A DNA stretch of 64,000 bases from Sphingomonadales bacterium (GTDB taxonomy: Bacteria > Pseudomonadota > Alphaproteobacteria > Sphingomonadales > Sphingomonadaceae): the NCBI GenBank assembly GCA_016721875.1, contig JADKHG010000014.1:124001-188000 (forward strand), written 5' to 3'. The notes below the pieces were generated by a model that was not told the origin of the DNA, did not search any database, and was given only the letters and a program-made list of their open reading frames with translations. The translations under genes and the position numbers were made by a program. This document shows positions 9,289 to 18,318 of the stretch, piece by piece (position 1 is the stretch's first letter; the number at the start of each line of letters is the position of its first letter).

Positions 9289-10465
9289 CGCAGATTCGTT
9301 TTTCGCCCGATCCGTGTGGATATGTACGGTGATAGGCGTGCGACGGAAAAGTCATCAACATGCCCGACTGCGGTCGCACGAGATGTTCGCCATATTTTGC
9401 GCTGACATCTGCTCCAACAAGATCATCGGGCAATCCAAAAGCAAGGCATCCATCGCGATTGGTCCCATTTGCGATCGATTCCGGTACTTGGACATAATAA
9501 ACACCACTTAACCAGCCGAACTGGTGGACATGCCAAGTTTCAAATCCTGTGCTTTCGGTAATGACGCACCAGTTGCGCAGAAATGCACTGTCAGGTTGGG
9601 CCTCCGCCCAAGGATGACCGCTGCTGCTGACGGCTGCGATATGTTTGCCAAGCTTTTCGATAATCCCTGATATAAGCGCCTTGAAAAGCGGCGTATCGGG
9701 TCGCGCGGGATTTTCCACCCGCCAAGTCAACTCGGATGCGCTGCCGTAGCGTTCATATCGCATTCCAGGATGCGCCAAAAGTTCTTCGGCCAATGCGGCA
9801 TTGAACTGTTCGATATTATCCCAGCCCGGAGGCGGAGGTAATTGTTCTTTCCGATGCAACTGTTTGAACCCATCTATTCGATGCGCCGTGGCGATGTCAC
9901 CGGCTTGCGCATATGCGAGCACACGTGCACCAAATAATCTTGCATGGCCGGTTCCTTGTGTGAGCAAATCATCGGTCAATTTGAGCAGATTATCAGTTTG
10001 GCCGCGCTCCAGTGCAATCGCTGCAAGCCGTTTGCATGCATCCTTATTATGTGGATCGAGCAATAGCGCCAAAGCAAGGCTAGCCTTTGCACCATCAATA
10101 TCGCCCAGTCGTTTTTCGCACTTCCCTCGTGCAGCCAGCGCCGCAGCGCGCTCGGCATCACTTTCAGCAAGAGCCAAGGCGCGTTCCGCTGCGTCACGGG
10201 AGCGTCTGTTATCAATCGCTTGCTCGCGCGAGAGATAAGCTTGCGCCAGCAGCATCTCTTCGCGGTAATCAAGACCCTCAGCATCCTCAAGGATTGCTAT
10301 TGCTTCATCGAACCGATCGTCCAGCAGCAGCATTTTCGCCAGTTGGCGACGAAAAACTCTGGACGGTGATTTTGTATAGGCGACGCGGAGCAGATCCAGC
10401 TCTTGCGCAACTGTCAGCGTTTTTTCGCTCTCGGTTTCAATTTTCATGGTCGTTGAAAACATCAT
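9263..10465 (-). CDS. TPR-containing 2OG-Fe(II) oxygenase, copy A
   Basis: The first 200 residues of 400 are a tetratricopeptide-like helical array rich in Ala (AERALALAESDAERAAAL). The C-terminal 200 residues are a putative 2-oxoglutarate/iron oxygenase (PF13759-like): TWHVHQFGWLSGVYYVQVP supplies the first iron ligands (HxH/HxD type), and FPSHAYHRTYPHG...RICVAFD supplies the distal His and the 2OG-binding Arg. It is a close paralogue of the gene at 13293, and the two flank the propeller-like and cyclase genes. Likely role, by context, is hydroxylation of the lasso peptide or control of its release; this is inference. ATGATG start with an ATG also at codon 7. Confidence 0.72.
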   Translation of the reverse strand: MMFSTTMKIETESEKTLTVAQELDLLRVAYTKSPSRVFRRQLAKMLLLDDRFDEAIAILEDAEGLDYREEMLLAQAYLSREQAIDNRRSRDAAERALALAESDAERAAALAARGKCEKRLGDIDGAKASLALALLLDPHNKDACKRLAAIALERGQTDNLLKLTDDLLTQGTGHARLFGARVLAYAQAGDIATAHRIDGFKQLHRKEQLPPPPGWDNIEQFNAALAEELLAHPGMRYERYGSASELTWRVENPARPDTPLFKALISGIIEKLGKHIAAVSSSGHPWAEAQPDSAFLRNWCVITESTGFETWHVHQFGWLSGVYYVQVPESIANGTNRDGCLAFGLPDDLVGADVSAKYGEHLVRPQSGMLMTFPSHAYHRTYPHGSGEKRICVAFDLRPI

Positions 10466-10517
10466 TTACGTCCGTTGACGAGGAGATCCTTAGGTCACAC
10501 TTCCTAGCATTCCGGGT

Positions 10518-11435
10518 TCAAATGGCAATGATGTCCGCAGGCGGCCCTCCCAGTTCAATTTCCGAAAGTCGGCTGAGGCTGCGGTCGAACACCACCACAG
10601 CGCCTGGCAGCGCGTCGCGATTTTGGCGCGGACCAAAGCCTGACACCCCTACACACAAGGAAGTGGCCGATATTGCCAACCCACGAGTCATCCGGTGGGC
10701 ATCGACCTTCACGCGGCGACCTTCGGATGTCATGATCTCGCCGGTCATGGAGGCCGAATGCCACAATACACCGTATTCATCCTCTAGAATGTCGTGGCAG
10801 CAATGGCCTTCCAGGGGAACGCGTTCGACAATATTCCATCCGGAATCAAGCCAGGCCAGTTCGCTGCACTTTTCTGGAATAGCCTTGCCGTTGTGAAGTA
10901 AGATTGCAATTTTTTCGCCAATCTGTGCAATGGAATTGATATGCAGATAGGCTCCACTCCGGTCGGTTGCGGGAGCAATGGCGAAGGGTGTCTTGGTATC
11001 GACCGCCCCGCCATAAAGTGTAAAGCGCAATATTGCCTGATTTGCGGTGTCAACTAGGCATAGTCTCTCGTCGATAACTTTTAGCTGGTGGCAATTGGCA
11101 TCAAGGTGCTTTGCCAGCACCGCCGGATTGACCAGCCTCCCATCCATAAGTTGCAATCTGACTATCCGGCCATTTGTGCGGGAACGATCACGCAGCGAAC
11201 AGTTTTCGAACAGAAACAGTTCATCGCCATGTCGGCAAATCCCGAAAAACCAACCATGCAATAACAACTTGGCTAAGCCGTGCCCGACCGCGAACAGACC
11301 CTTGTGTGTTGCGACTAGCCACTCGTGACCAGATATTTCGGGATCGACGATCCTGACCTTATCATTTTCATAACAGTCAAGGGCGATTGCCATCCGGATT
11401 GCACGCCGCGCATCAACGTCAAATGGATTGGCCAT
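10518..11435 (-). CDS. Hypothetical protein, probable beta-propeller-like fold, in lasso cluster
   Basis: A 305-residue protein without a signal peptide that I do not assign to a named family. It shows about six repeats of strand-rich blocks with alternating patterns such as EWLVATHKGLFAV, LCLVDTANQAILRF, YLHINSIAQIGEKIAIL, DEYGVLWHSASMTGEI and AVVVFDRSLSRLSEI, which is how WD/NHL/TIGR03032-like propellers read. HINSI and CHDI place polar residues where propellers bind ligands. It lies between the TPR-oxygenase and the divergent cyclase gene; the spacer to the cyclase start is 79 bases. A scaffold or binding role for the peptide is possible, but no activity can be read from the sequence. Confidence 0.55.
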   Translation of the reverse strand: MANPFDVDARRAIRMAIALDCYENDKVRIVDPEISGHEWLVATHKGLFAVGHGLAKLLLHGWFFGICRHGDELFLFENCSLRDRSRTNGRIVRLQLMDGRLVNPAVLAKHLDANCHQLKVIDERLCLVDTANQAILRFTLYGGAVDTKTPFAIAPATDRSGAYLHINSIAQIGEKIAILLHNGKAIPEKCSELAWLDSGWNIVERVPLEGHCCHDILEDEYGVLWHSASMTGEIMTSEGRRVKVDAHRMTRGLAISATSLCVGVSGFGPRQNRDALPGAVVVFDRSLSRLSEIELGGPPADIIAI

Positions 11436-11514
11436 ACGCCGCGTTTAGTGGGCAAAAGTACGCGGTCAAATAGAAAAGCTTCCGTCTCCGCGCGGTCAAT
11501 GCCATGCCCAGCTT

Positions 11515-13290
11515 ATGAAAGACCGCATTTCCGCTCAACCGCGTGCAAGCGGAATTTACGGGATATTCAATCTGGATGGAGCGCCGATCAAGGCTTCCGA
11601 TGCTGAGTGGTTTGGACAATATTCCGATAGCGAAATTCGATCATGGCTGGCCTCTGGGCATGACGCGCATTTTTCTCATGCAGTATCGTTTCATGATGGA
11701 CCAGCGGGATTTACGGTTCTGGTGGGTGAGATTGAGGAAGCCGATGACTTGGCTTTGGAGCTTGGCGTCCGGCGGAGTTCACCAGCAGCATATCTAGCCC
11801 AGACGGCTTTTGATCGATTTGGCAGCAATCTGCCCGCAATATTGATTGGAGAATGGTCGCTGCTGCATCGCGCTGTGGACGGAAGCGTGACATTGATGAT
11901 TTCTGCGGCGCAGCGTGATCGGCTTTTCTATGCAAAAGTCGGAAAGCGATTGGCTGTTGCTCCCAATCTATTCGTTCTGGGTAAAATTGGTTGGGTCGAC
12001 AATGCGATCGAAGAGGCGGGTTTGCTATTTCCACTTGGGCGTGCAAAGTTGCGCAAAGAGACCGGCGACAGGACCATGTTCAAGGCCGTTCGCCAGCTGG
12101 AATCTGGTTCAACAGTCACTATATACCCAGACGGTCGAATAGTCCGGCGAATCGCGCAGACGTTGATTGAACAGCCACGCTGGACGGGCAATTTCTCTGA
12201 TGCCGTCGTCGAAACCGAATTGTTGCTCCGCCGTATCATGCGCACGCGGATAGAACGCAGTGGCTGTGTCGTATCGCTGCTCAGCGGAGGACTCGATTCC
12301 TCTCTATTGGCATGGCTTTGCGCCGAAGAGCACGGGTCAACGTGCAGAACGATGGCAATGACTTCTGTTGCCCCAGACGGCAGTGAGATTGCCGACGAAT
12401 CGCATTTTGCCGACTTGGTGGCGAATCATCTTGGGCTGGCTAGTCATCATGTTTTTCCAGCGTTTGAAGCCAATATTTATCGTCCAACGGAAGCGATTTT
12501 CGTCGGATGCAACGGACCTATGCAATCGAACCGGCACTGTCTGACTGAAGCATTTCAAATTGCAGCCAAACAAGCTGGCGCGAGCCTGCTGGTCAACGGC
12601 ACCTATGGTGAAATGAGCCTCACCGCACGGCTTCCTGCATCCAACCCATTTCAAAGGCTGCGTACAATCGCCGCGCGCCTCAAACATACAGTCTACCCGC
12701 GCCATGTTGCTACATCCGAAGCAAGTGCTTTTCACGTCCGCCTTGCTCCGCATCGGATAGCGAACCTGCCTGAGCCTGTTCGTTCTGCGCTGTCATGTCC
12801 GGCCGGATCAGTTCGGAAGTCCTCGAGTACGGAATTGCTGGGCTATATTTCCGGCGTTGAAAAAGCCTTGAGGCTTCCAAATGAATTCCGCGCTGGCGCG
12901 GTGCGTATGGACTATCCCTACCGCGATATCCGGTTGCTACGCTTGTTTGCCGGCTTTCCGTTGCAGATGTTGGTTGAGGGAAACGCCGACAGAGGCATTG
13001 CCCGGCAAATGCTGGCTCGGCGGATTCCCGACTCAATTCGTCTCCGACGTCGGGGAATGCCTGCTTCACCCGATCACATGGCGCGCTTGCAACGGCAGGC
13101 GGGGGAAGCGCGTCAGCGCATCCCGCACTTCCGAAAGGCCGAAGTGGGTGACTGGTTAGACATCGACTGGCTCGATACGGCGCTTGCAAATGTCGCTGCG
13201 AGGGGTGCGTTGAGCTTTCATGAAGCCAATGAAGTACAGTTCACTGCAATGACAGCAGAGTTTCTGTTGTGGTGGCGCCTGCAAAGCTGA
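11515..13290 (+). CDS. Asparagine synthetase-like lasso peptide macrolactam synthetase (C protein)
   Basis: A 591-residue protein with the two-domain architecture of AsnB. The N-terminal Ntn domain is degenerate: it starts MKDRISAQ, so the catalytic Cys2 needed to hydrolyse glutamine is absent, as is usual for lasso cyclases. The synthetase domain has the PP-loop SLLSGGLDSSLLAWL near residue 256 that binds ATP, and the later YPYRDIRLLRLFAG motif. It would adenylate the Asp8 side chain of the core peptide and let the freed N-terminus attack. Plus strand, as are the precursor and B2. Convergent with the second TPR-oxygenase, two bases apart. Confidence 0.87.
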   Translation: MKDRISAQPRASGIYGIFNLDGAPIKASDAEWFGQYSDSEIRSWLASGHDAHFSHAVSFHDGPAGFTVLVGEIEEADDLALELGVRRSSPAAYLAQTAFDRFGSNLPAILIGEWSLLHRAVDGSVTLMISAAQRDRLFYAKVGKRLAVAPNLFVLGKIGWVDNAIEEAGLLFPLGRAKLRKETGDRTMFKAVRQLESGSTVTIYPDGRIVRRIAQTLIEQPRWTGNFSDAVVETELLLRRIMRTRIERSGCVVSLLSGGLDSSLLAWLCAEEHGSTCRTMAMTSVAPDGSEIADESHFADLVANHLGLASHHVFPAFEANIYRPTEAIFVGCNGPMQSNRHCLTEAFQIAAKQAGASLLVNGTYGEMSLTARLPASNPFQRLRTIAARLKHTVYPRHVATSEASAFHVRLAPHRIANLPEPVRSALSCPAGSVRKSSSTELLGYISGVEKALRLPNEFRAGAVRMDYPYRDIRLLRLFAGFPLQMLVEGNADRGIARQMLARRIPDSIRLRRRGMPASPDHMARLQRQAGEARQRIPHFRKAEVGDWLDIDWLDTALANVAARGALSFHEANEVQFTAMTAEFLLWWRLQS

Positions 13291-13292
13291 AT

Positions 13293-14498
13293 TCAGATCG
13301 GACAAAGGTCGAATGCGATGCACATCCGCCGCGCGTTCATGCCGTGCGGATAGGTTCGGTGATAGGCATGAGACGGAAACAAAGTCAGCAATCCCGGCTT
13401 CGGTCGAACCAGTCGTTCGCCGAACGCCTCTGCTGCTGCTTCGCCGATCAGACCGTTGGGCAAGCCAAAGGCGAGGCATCCTGCTTTGTCGTGGGTATCC
13501 GCCAAACCATCAGGAACCTCGACATAATAGCCACCACTCATCCACCCATCGGGATGCATGTGCCACCGTTCATACCCATCGCTTTCGGTCATAACGCACC
13601 AACTGCGCAATTCCGCCTTCGCTGGCCTTGCAGCGAGCCAGCAATGATCGCCTACGGCAATTTGACCGGCATGTTTTTGAGCTATCTCGGCAATTTGTTT
13701 AAGCAATGCCTGCACAGCAGAGCTTTCGTCGGTGGCGGGATGATCTACGCGCCATGCTTTGGCAGATGACGTCCCATAACGTTCAAAGCGCAAATCTCGG
13801 TTGCTTGTGATTTCTCTGGAAAGATCGGCGTTGAATTCATCGAGGCTTGTCCAGCCCGAAGGAGGTTTGACCGTGGTTTCCAAGATGAAAGTTGAGGCAT
13901 TGAGTAAAGCCTGTGCGGCTTCAGTTTTGCCAAGAGCGGCCAATGCCAGCATGCGCGCGCCCCAAAGTCGCGAATGACCAACGCCACGCTGCTGCAGTTC
14001 ATCGGTCAGCGCAATGACGCGATCGGGTTGATGTTGACGGAGCCATTCAAGCGCAAGACGTTTAAATGAACTTACGTTGCCGGAATTGAGCGAAAGTGCT
14101 TGCTTAAGCAGTTTGATTGCAGCGTCTCTCTCTCCAATTCGCAATTTGACCTTTGCCAGTTCGGTCTGGCTCTGTGCGAGGTCGGAATCCGTTTGTGCCA
14201 CAGCAAGGGCGCTTTCAGCAATATTTTGCGCCATAAGGTCGGTTTCACGTGAGTTTTGAGCAAAAAGTGCCTTAATCAATGCAAAATACGCGTCCACGCG
14301 GGGACGATCGCCAAAACCGTCGGTCAGCAAGTCGATAGTTTCGCCATGGGCATCGATCTTGTTTAAAAGCCGGGCGAGGCGAAGTTTGATCGCCGAAGAT
14401 TGCGGGTTACGGATTAAGGCGTCTTGCAACAGGGTCCGCTCAGCCAGCGTCGACAACATTTTTGGAGGCTCAATGGAGATTTTCAAAGGCTCGGCCAT
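13293..14498 (-). CDS. TPR-containing 2OG-Fe(II) oxygenase, copy B
   Basis: A 401-residue paralogue of the gene at 9263, with the same order: a TPR-like helical N-terminal half and a C-terminal 2OG-Fe(II) oxygenase-like domain. Matching landmarks are RWHMHPDGWMSGGYYVEVP (HxH plus Asp), GCLAFGLPNGLIG, and FPSHAYHRTYPHGMNARRMCIAFDL with distal His and Arg. The strong C-terminal similarity between copies and weaker TPR similarity suggest duplication followed by divergence of the binding half. It stops two bases from the cyclase stop on the opposite strand and is divergent from the precursor gene, sharing a 190-base intergenic region with it. Function in peptide tailoring is inferred. Confidence 0.72.
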   Translation of the reverse strand: MAEPLKISIEPPKMLSTLAERTLLQDALIRNPQSSAIKLRLARLLNKIDAHGETIDLLTDGFGDRPRVDAYFALIKALFAQNSRETDLMAQNIAESALAVAQTDSDLAQSQTELAKVKLRIGERDAAIKLLKQALSLNSGNVSSFKRLALEWLRQHQPDRVIALTDELQQRGVGHSRLWGARMLALAALGKTEAAQALLNASTFILETTVKPPSGWTSLDEFNADLSREITSNRDLRFERYGTSSAKAWRVDHPATDESSAVQALLKQIAEIAQKHAGQIAVGDHCWLAARPAKAELRSWCVMTESDGYERWHMHPDGWMSGGYYVEVPDGLADTHDKAGCLAFGLPNGLIGEAAAEAFGERLVRPKPGLLTLFPSHAYHRTYPHGMNARRMCIAFDLCPI

Positions 14499-14688
14499 AT
14501 ATCCATGATTTTACACAGCAGGCAGACTGGGTCCACGGAAAAGCACAGTTAATTGCAAGCAACGCATTTTTGGGCATGTGAGGCATTAAAAATTGCTCGA
14601 CGAATTAGGTCCTGACTCTAAACATTATCCTATTGCTCATTTTACAAAGAGTTGCTATTTTTGAGTGCGAAAAATGAAGGGAAACGAC

Positions 14689-14823
14689 ATGATTGATTCT
14701 GGTAAACGCGAATTTTGGATCGAACCTGAAGTGCGTGAGCTGTCTGTGCAAGAAACCAATGCGCAGCCTGGTGGCGGCGCTGACGTAGGCGGAAATCCCT
14801 TCCCCGATTGCCAGGCTTCGTAA
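14689..14823 (+). CDS. Lasso peptide precursor (A)
   Basis: A 44-residue ORF too short for routine ORF calling. The leader is MIDSGKREFWIEPEVRELSVQETN; FWIEP corresponds to the YxxP element bound by B1, and Thr lies at the -2 position, the residue favoured before cleavage. The predicted core is AQPGGGADVGGNPFPDCQAS: Ala1 could form an eight-residue ring with Asp8, the tail has one Cys, and the last residue is Ser, a possible kinase target as in paeninodin. An AAGGGA ribosome-binding site ends seven bases before ATG 14689; the in-frame ATG at 14674 would cover that site. A terminator-like hairpin follows at 14882. Cleavage and ring positions are inference. Confidence 0.82.
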   Translation: MIDSGKREFWIEPEVRELSVQETNAQPGGGADVGGNPFPDCQAS

Positions 14824-14881
14824 TTTTGATCTTCTGAAGTTCTGGCTGCGTGCTAGGATTTGAGGGCGATTGAATTAAGCT

Positions 14882-14916
14882 GGCGCTGATGACTTTATAG
14901 GCGTCAGCGCCTTTAC
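14882..14916 (+). terminator. Hairpin after the lasso precursor gene
   Basis: Arms GGCGCTGATG (14882-14891) and CGTCAGCGCC (14902-14911) pair over ten positions with one G-U, around a ten-base loop, and are followed by TTTA. The short T tract makes it a moderate terminator candidate. It could alternatively protect the short precursor mRNA from 3' decay. Confidence 0.5.
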
Positions 14917-14998
14917 GTGTGCGGTTGGTTTAGTTGACAAGGCGAGGGTGCCCGGGATTTGTTTTTCCGATTCGCAATTACGCCCTTAAGAAGCGATT

Positions 14999-15615
14999 AT
15001 GGGCAAAGCAGCTGACCGTTTTTTTACAATTGGAAAAACCGGCACCAATATTGTCGGTAATCCACAATTAGCGGCCGATAGCTTTGCGAGCAAACGCGCG
15101 CTGCTGTGTCGCGCAAGCATCGATCCCGATCTGCTGGACCAATTGGCCACTGCCGCCAGTGCCGTCCAATTTGTTTCGAACCCTGTCGAGAAGCTAGGAC
15201 ATCGCTGGATAGAGCAGCCTTCACGCGTGGGGCAGCCATTGAGCTTGCTCTCAATCGGCCCATTTTGCACAAGTGGCTCCAGTCCGTAACGGCTTGCTGC
15301 GCCAACGGCCGCATAGAGGGGCGCCTTGTCGAAACGCGACCCGGCGGTGTCGATCATCTCGATTGGCATGATGATCAGATACCCAATGCGCAATTTGGCG
15401 TGTCGCTACATCTAAGACAATGTCATTATGAGGGTGGCGCATTTGAGCTGCGCGATGTCGCCACCAAAAACCGGCTATTTCGCCATGCGAATGCCACAGC
15501 TGGTGATCTGGTAATTTTTGAAGTGAGCCCCCGGTCCCAGCATCGTGTGATGCGGTTGCTATCTGGACAAGCAAGGCAGGTTTTCACTGGATGGTTCATT
15601 GCAGCTCTTGACTAG
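14999..15615 (+). pseudogene. 2OG-Fe(II) oxygenase, third of the lasso cluster, frame-disrupted
   Basis: The start ATG 14999 (MGKAADRFFTIGKTG) opens the N-terminal helix region; after a shift near 15224 the protein continues in another frame to 15615, giving about 205 residues. The second part has HLDWHDDQ (the HxD iron ligands, within a longer prolyl/aspartyl hydroxylase-like strand) and later HRVMRLLSGQARQVFTGWF with distal His and Arg. The shift sits on a GGGG run; one extra G gives a smooth R-V-G-A-A-I-E-L junction. It is on the same strand as the precursor, 175 bases downstream, so it may tailor the peptide (2OG hydroxylation of lasso peptides is known, e.g. canucin). Target residue unknown. 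Confidence 0.68.
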
Positions 15616-15947
15616 TCAGTGAACTCGTTTATAGAAACGCTGCGGCGTCAAAATGGCAAAGATACCGGAGCGAAATATCTGCAGCCGATAGTCATTCTAC
15701 CGGCAAGAGTATTTCGCTTCGATGTCTAAGACATTTTGGCGTCCTTCGGATTTGACCCATTTTGCCCAGAGCTTCGTTGGCAAATCTAGACATAGAACCA
15801 CTATGCCTGCGGCCTGCCGCCTTGCACCGAGCAAAATGGCCGCAAACCTCAGCCGTTTCCATTTACTGAGTTCGCAGCGTAGCTCAGACACGGTTTTGCG
15901 TTCGCTCGCCGCCGCTTTAACATTGCAGCCCAGTTCTTCCTGCTTCC
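15616..15947. other. Intergenic debris
   Basis: No convincing gene is visible on either strand in these 330 bases. Short open frames exist but have no recognisable motif, signal or ribosome-binding site. It marks the boundary between the lasso cluster and a patch of gene fragments. Confidence 0.4.
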
Positions 15948-16241
15948 GTGCAATGGTTGTTGGGGAGTGTTGCTACCGGCATCGCGGTGCTGGCGGTTGC
16001 CTTTGTGGGATTTGGCTTGCTGGGTGAGCGGCTGAATTGGCGAACGGGAGCAGTGGTGGTGATGGGTGTGTTCATCCTGTTCGGCGCGCCCATGATCGCG
16101 CAGAAGCTGATGTTACTGGCGCGGGATGGAGAGGCATCCGCTTCGGAGCAAGTCGCCGCAACACCAATCCCGCCTTCACCACAGGTACCATCCAATGCGC
16201 CGGTTTATGATCCTTATGCAAGGGCGGCGGTTCCACGGTAG
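15948..16241 (+). pseudogene. Truncated TrbC/VirB2-like pilin protein
   Basis: The 97 residues carry the TrbC/VirB2 core: a WLLGSVATGIAVLAVAFVG membrane helix, the LNWRTGAVVVMGVFILFGAP stretch with the second helix, and a C-terminal Pro-rich tail. It is nearly identical to residues 24-123 of the gene at 36931 but lacks that gene's N-terminus and a 12-base piece (QWL-AGT-LLG). No VirB4, VirB6 or other type IV secretion gene is nearby, so this is an orphan remnant. The GTG at 15948 is only the first in-frame start; no ribosome-binding site is evident. The homology with the second copy continues past the stop into an RHS scrap. Confidence 0.65.
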
Positions 16242-16314
16242 TGGCGTTGGATAATGCGCAGCACCCTGCGTGGAGTGTTTCGAACGGACCAAGTCTGCGT
16301 TTTTACCTATGCAA

Positions 16315-16405
16315 AACGCCACCTGTGCTGACCAGCCTGTTCTCGACTTCATAGACAAAGCTGTTGGCGCCGTCCCCGGTCAGGTCATAACTCCCCCCTG
16401 AGACT
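16315..16405 (-). pseudogene. RHS/YD-repeat gene scrap
   Basis: Reading the minus strand gives SYDLTGDGANSFVYEVENRLVST, the end of the RHS core found complete in the gene at 39773 (there [15 protein letters not shown]). Only about 30 codons remain, with a small internal deletion (GNLN lost). It abuts the truncated VirB2-like gene tail to tail, exactly as at 37373. It is a decayed recombination product, not a functional gene. Confidence 0.6.
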
Positions 16406-16597
16406 ATACGCATAGCCATTCTCCTTTTGTTTTTTATAAAATAACAAAACCAGTATGCGAACGAAGAGGGATTAATATAAGAATATGAGGCAAACATTTA
16501 TCGCTGCTCAAGCACGGCATTTCGCAAGAATGTGGAAGACTCTGTGGAAGCTTGGCAGAAACAATCGTAGCTGCGCCGGAGCAATGAGGCGCGCGAG

Positions 16598-16805
16598 CAT
16601 TCCCTGATCCACCAACCCGCATTCCCTGTTTGCAGCAAAACGATTTCCTGTTCGGGGCAAACATATTCCCTGTTATCGCAAATCGAATTTCCCGTTTTTT
16701 TCAAGGAATTTGGACTAAAACTCTAGGATTTCTGCGGTATTCAGCCTGAATTCTGCCCCAGAACATGGCCGAAAAACGACGATTTCCCTGCTAATTCCCT
16801 AATAA
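16598..16805. repeat. Irregular array of TTCCCTG-type repeats
   Basis: The motif ATTCCCTG or a one-base variant recurs six or seven times in about 200 bases (near 16598, 16621, 16649, 16670, 16688, 16786 and 16796). A similar TTTCCCTAATACTTCCCTAA occurs just downstream of tRNA-Glu at 29476. No gene overlaps it convincingly. It may be the terminus of a vanished mobile element or an integration hot spot; its role is unknown. Confidence 0.4.
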
Positions 16806-16871
16806 CAGGCAATTTACACACAGAGACCCGTCCGCTACGGACTACGCTGCGCACCAGGCAGTGAGATCTGC

Positions 16872-18248
16872 ATGATTTCCGTCCTAGACCTATTCCGTAT
16901 TGGCATTGGTCCCTCCAGTTCTCACACTGTGGGGCCGATGCGTATTGCTAAACGCTTCCTGGAACATCTTGACCAGCTTGGACGGCTTGTCTCTGTCGTG
17001 CGTGTTGAAGTGGAAATGCAAGGTTCTCTTGCGCTGACAGGGGTTGGGCATGGATCTCCCGATGCCGTTCTGTTGGGACTGATGGGGCTTGATCCCGAAA
17101 CGGTCGATCCGGATGCGGTCGCAGTGCAAATAGACGGCGTTGCGAGCGGCGGTAAAATCGCTTTGCTCGGCAAGCACAGCATTGCCTTCGACCGGCAGCG
17201 CGACCTTTTGCTGGCTTGCCATATTCTCCCCGAACTGCATCCCAATGGCATGCGTCTTGTTGCAACCGATTTGGCCGGTTGCTGTCTGCTAGAAGAAATG
17301 TGGTATTCGACCGGCGGCGGTTTTGTTGCTTCGCAACATCAGCTCGAAACCCCAGCCCCTGCCGACCGGATCGCTGTTGGAAAACCGGTGCCTTTCGCTT
17401 TTGGTTCAGCGGCGGAGTTGCTCGCGCTGTGTGAACAGACAGGCCACAGTATAGCCGGAATCCTCCTCGCCAATGAGTGCGTCTGGCGCAGCGAGGACGA
17501 AACTTGCGCGGGTCTCGACCGCATTGCCGAAGCCATGAACCAGTGCATTGATCGCGGATTGGTTCGCGAGGGTGTTTTGCCCGGCGGTTTACAAGTGCGA
17601 CGACGTGCACCGCAAATCTGGCGCGATATGCAAGCGCGGCCCGGCACCAATGAGGCCGAAAGTCTTTTCGATTGGCTGAACGTCTATGCCATGGCGGTGA
17701 ATGAGGAAAATGCAGCGGGTGGCCGCGTGGTGACCGCGCCAACCAATGGTGCCGCTGGAATCATCCCGGCGGTGCTGCGGCATTATTGCTCGTGCGAAGA
17801 AACCGGAACCGACAAGGCACGGCGCTTTTTGCTCACTGCGGGCGGCATCGGTTTGCTTTACAAGCAGCGCGCCTCAATCTCTGGCGCGGAAATGGGTTGT
17901 CAGGGCGAAGTCGGCGTTGCCTGTTCGATGGCAGCGGGCGGGCTGGCCGCGATCTGGGGCGGAACCCCGGCACAGGTCGCCGCTGCCGCCGAAATCGCAA
18001 TGGAGCATAATCTGGGTCTAACCTGCGATCCGGTGGGTGGGCTGGTACAAATACCCTGCATCGAACGCAATGCCATCGGCGCAGTCAAGGCCGTCAACGC
18101 GGCGCGGCTGGCGCTGCACAGCCATGAAACCCCGCGCGTTTCGCTTGACCAAGTGATCGAGACAATGCGCCAGACCGGTATCGACATGTCATCGAAATAT
18201 AAGGAAACCAGCCAGGGTGGCCTTGCGGTGAATGTTGTTGCTTGTTGA
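16872..18248 (+). CDS. sdaA: L-serine ammonia-lyase (L-serine dehydratase)
   Basis: A 458-residue single-chain, iron-sulfur L-serine dehydratase that converts L-serine to pyruvate and ammonia. The N-terminal beta domain begins [23 protein letters not shown], the invariant opening of the family. The alpha domain contains [13 protein letters not shown], the [20 protein letters not shown] stretch with cluster cysteines, and the end [16 protein letters not shown]. Length and motif order match SdaA/SdaB. It stands alone on the plus strand, downstream of an AT-rich repeat region, with hom 70 bases further. It is not the PLP-dependent type: no SxKIRG lysine motif is present. Confidence 0.96.
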   Translation: MISVLDLFRIGIGPSSSHTVGPMRIAKRFLEHLDQLGRLVSVVRVEVEMQGSLALTGVGHGSPDAVLLGLMGLDPETVDPDAVAVQIDGVASGGKIALLGKHSIAFDRQRDLLLACHILPELHPNGMRLVATDLAGCCLLEEMWYSTGGGFVASQHQLETPAPADRIAVGKPVPFAFGSAAELLALCEQTGHSIAGILLANECVWRSEDETCAGLDRIAEAMNQCIDRGLVREGVLPGGLQVRRRAPQIWRDMQARPGTNEAESLFDWLNVYAMAVNEENAAGGRVVTAPTNGAAGIIPAVLRHYCSCEETGTDKARRFLLTAGGIGLLYKQRASISGAEMGCQGEVGVACSMAAGGLAAIWGGTPAQVAAAAEIAMEHNLGLTCDPVGGLVQIPCIERNAIGAVKAVNAARLALHSHETPRVSLDQVIETMRQTGIDMSSKYKETSQGGLAVNVVAC

Positions 18249-18318
18249 AACGCCAGCACTGGCTTTCCATGCTGTTTTGGCTTAGGCGCGGCGCAAATAT
18301 CAGACCGGAACAGGGAAT

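Noticed and set aside
15697..15891. Minus-strand frame of 64 codons after the third oxygenase
   Set aside because: No family pattern or ribosome-binding site; taken as chance in debris.
16598..16805. CRISPR array
   Set aside because: The repeats are only 7-8 bases and irregularly spaced; no cas genes in the window.
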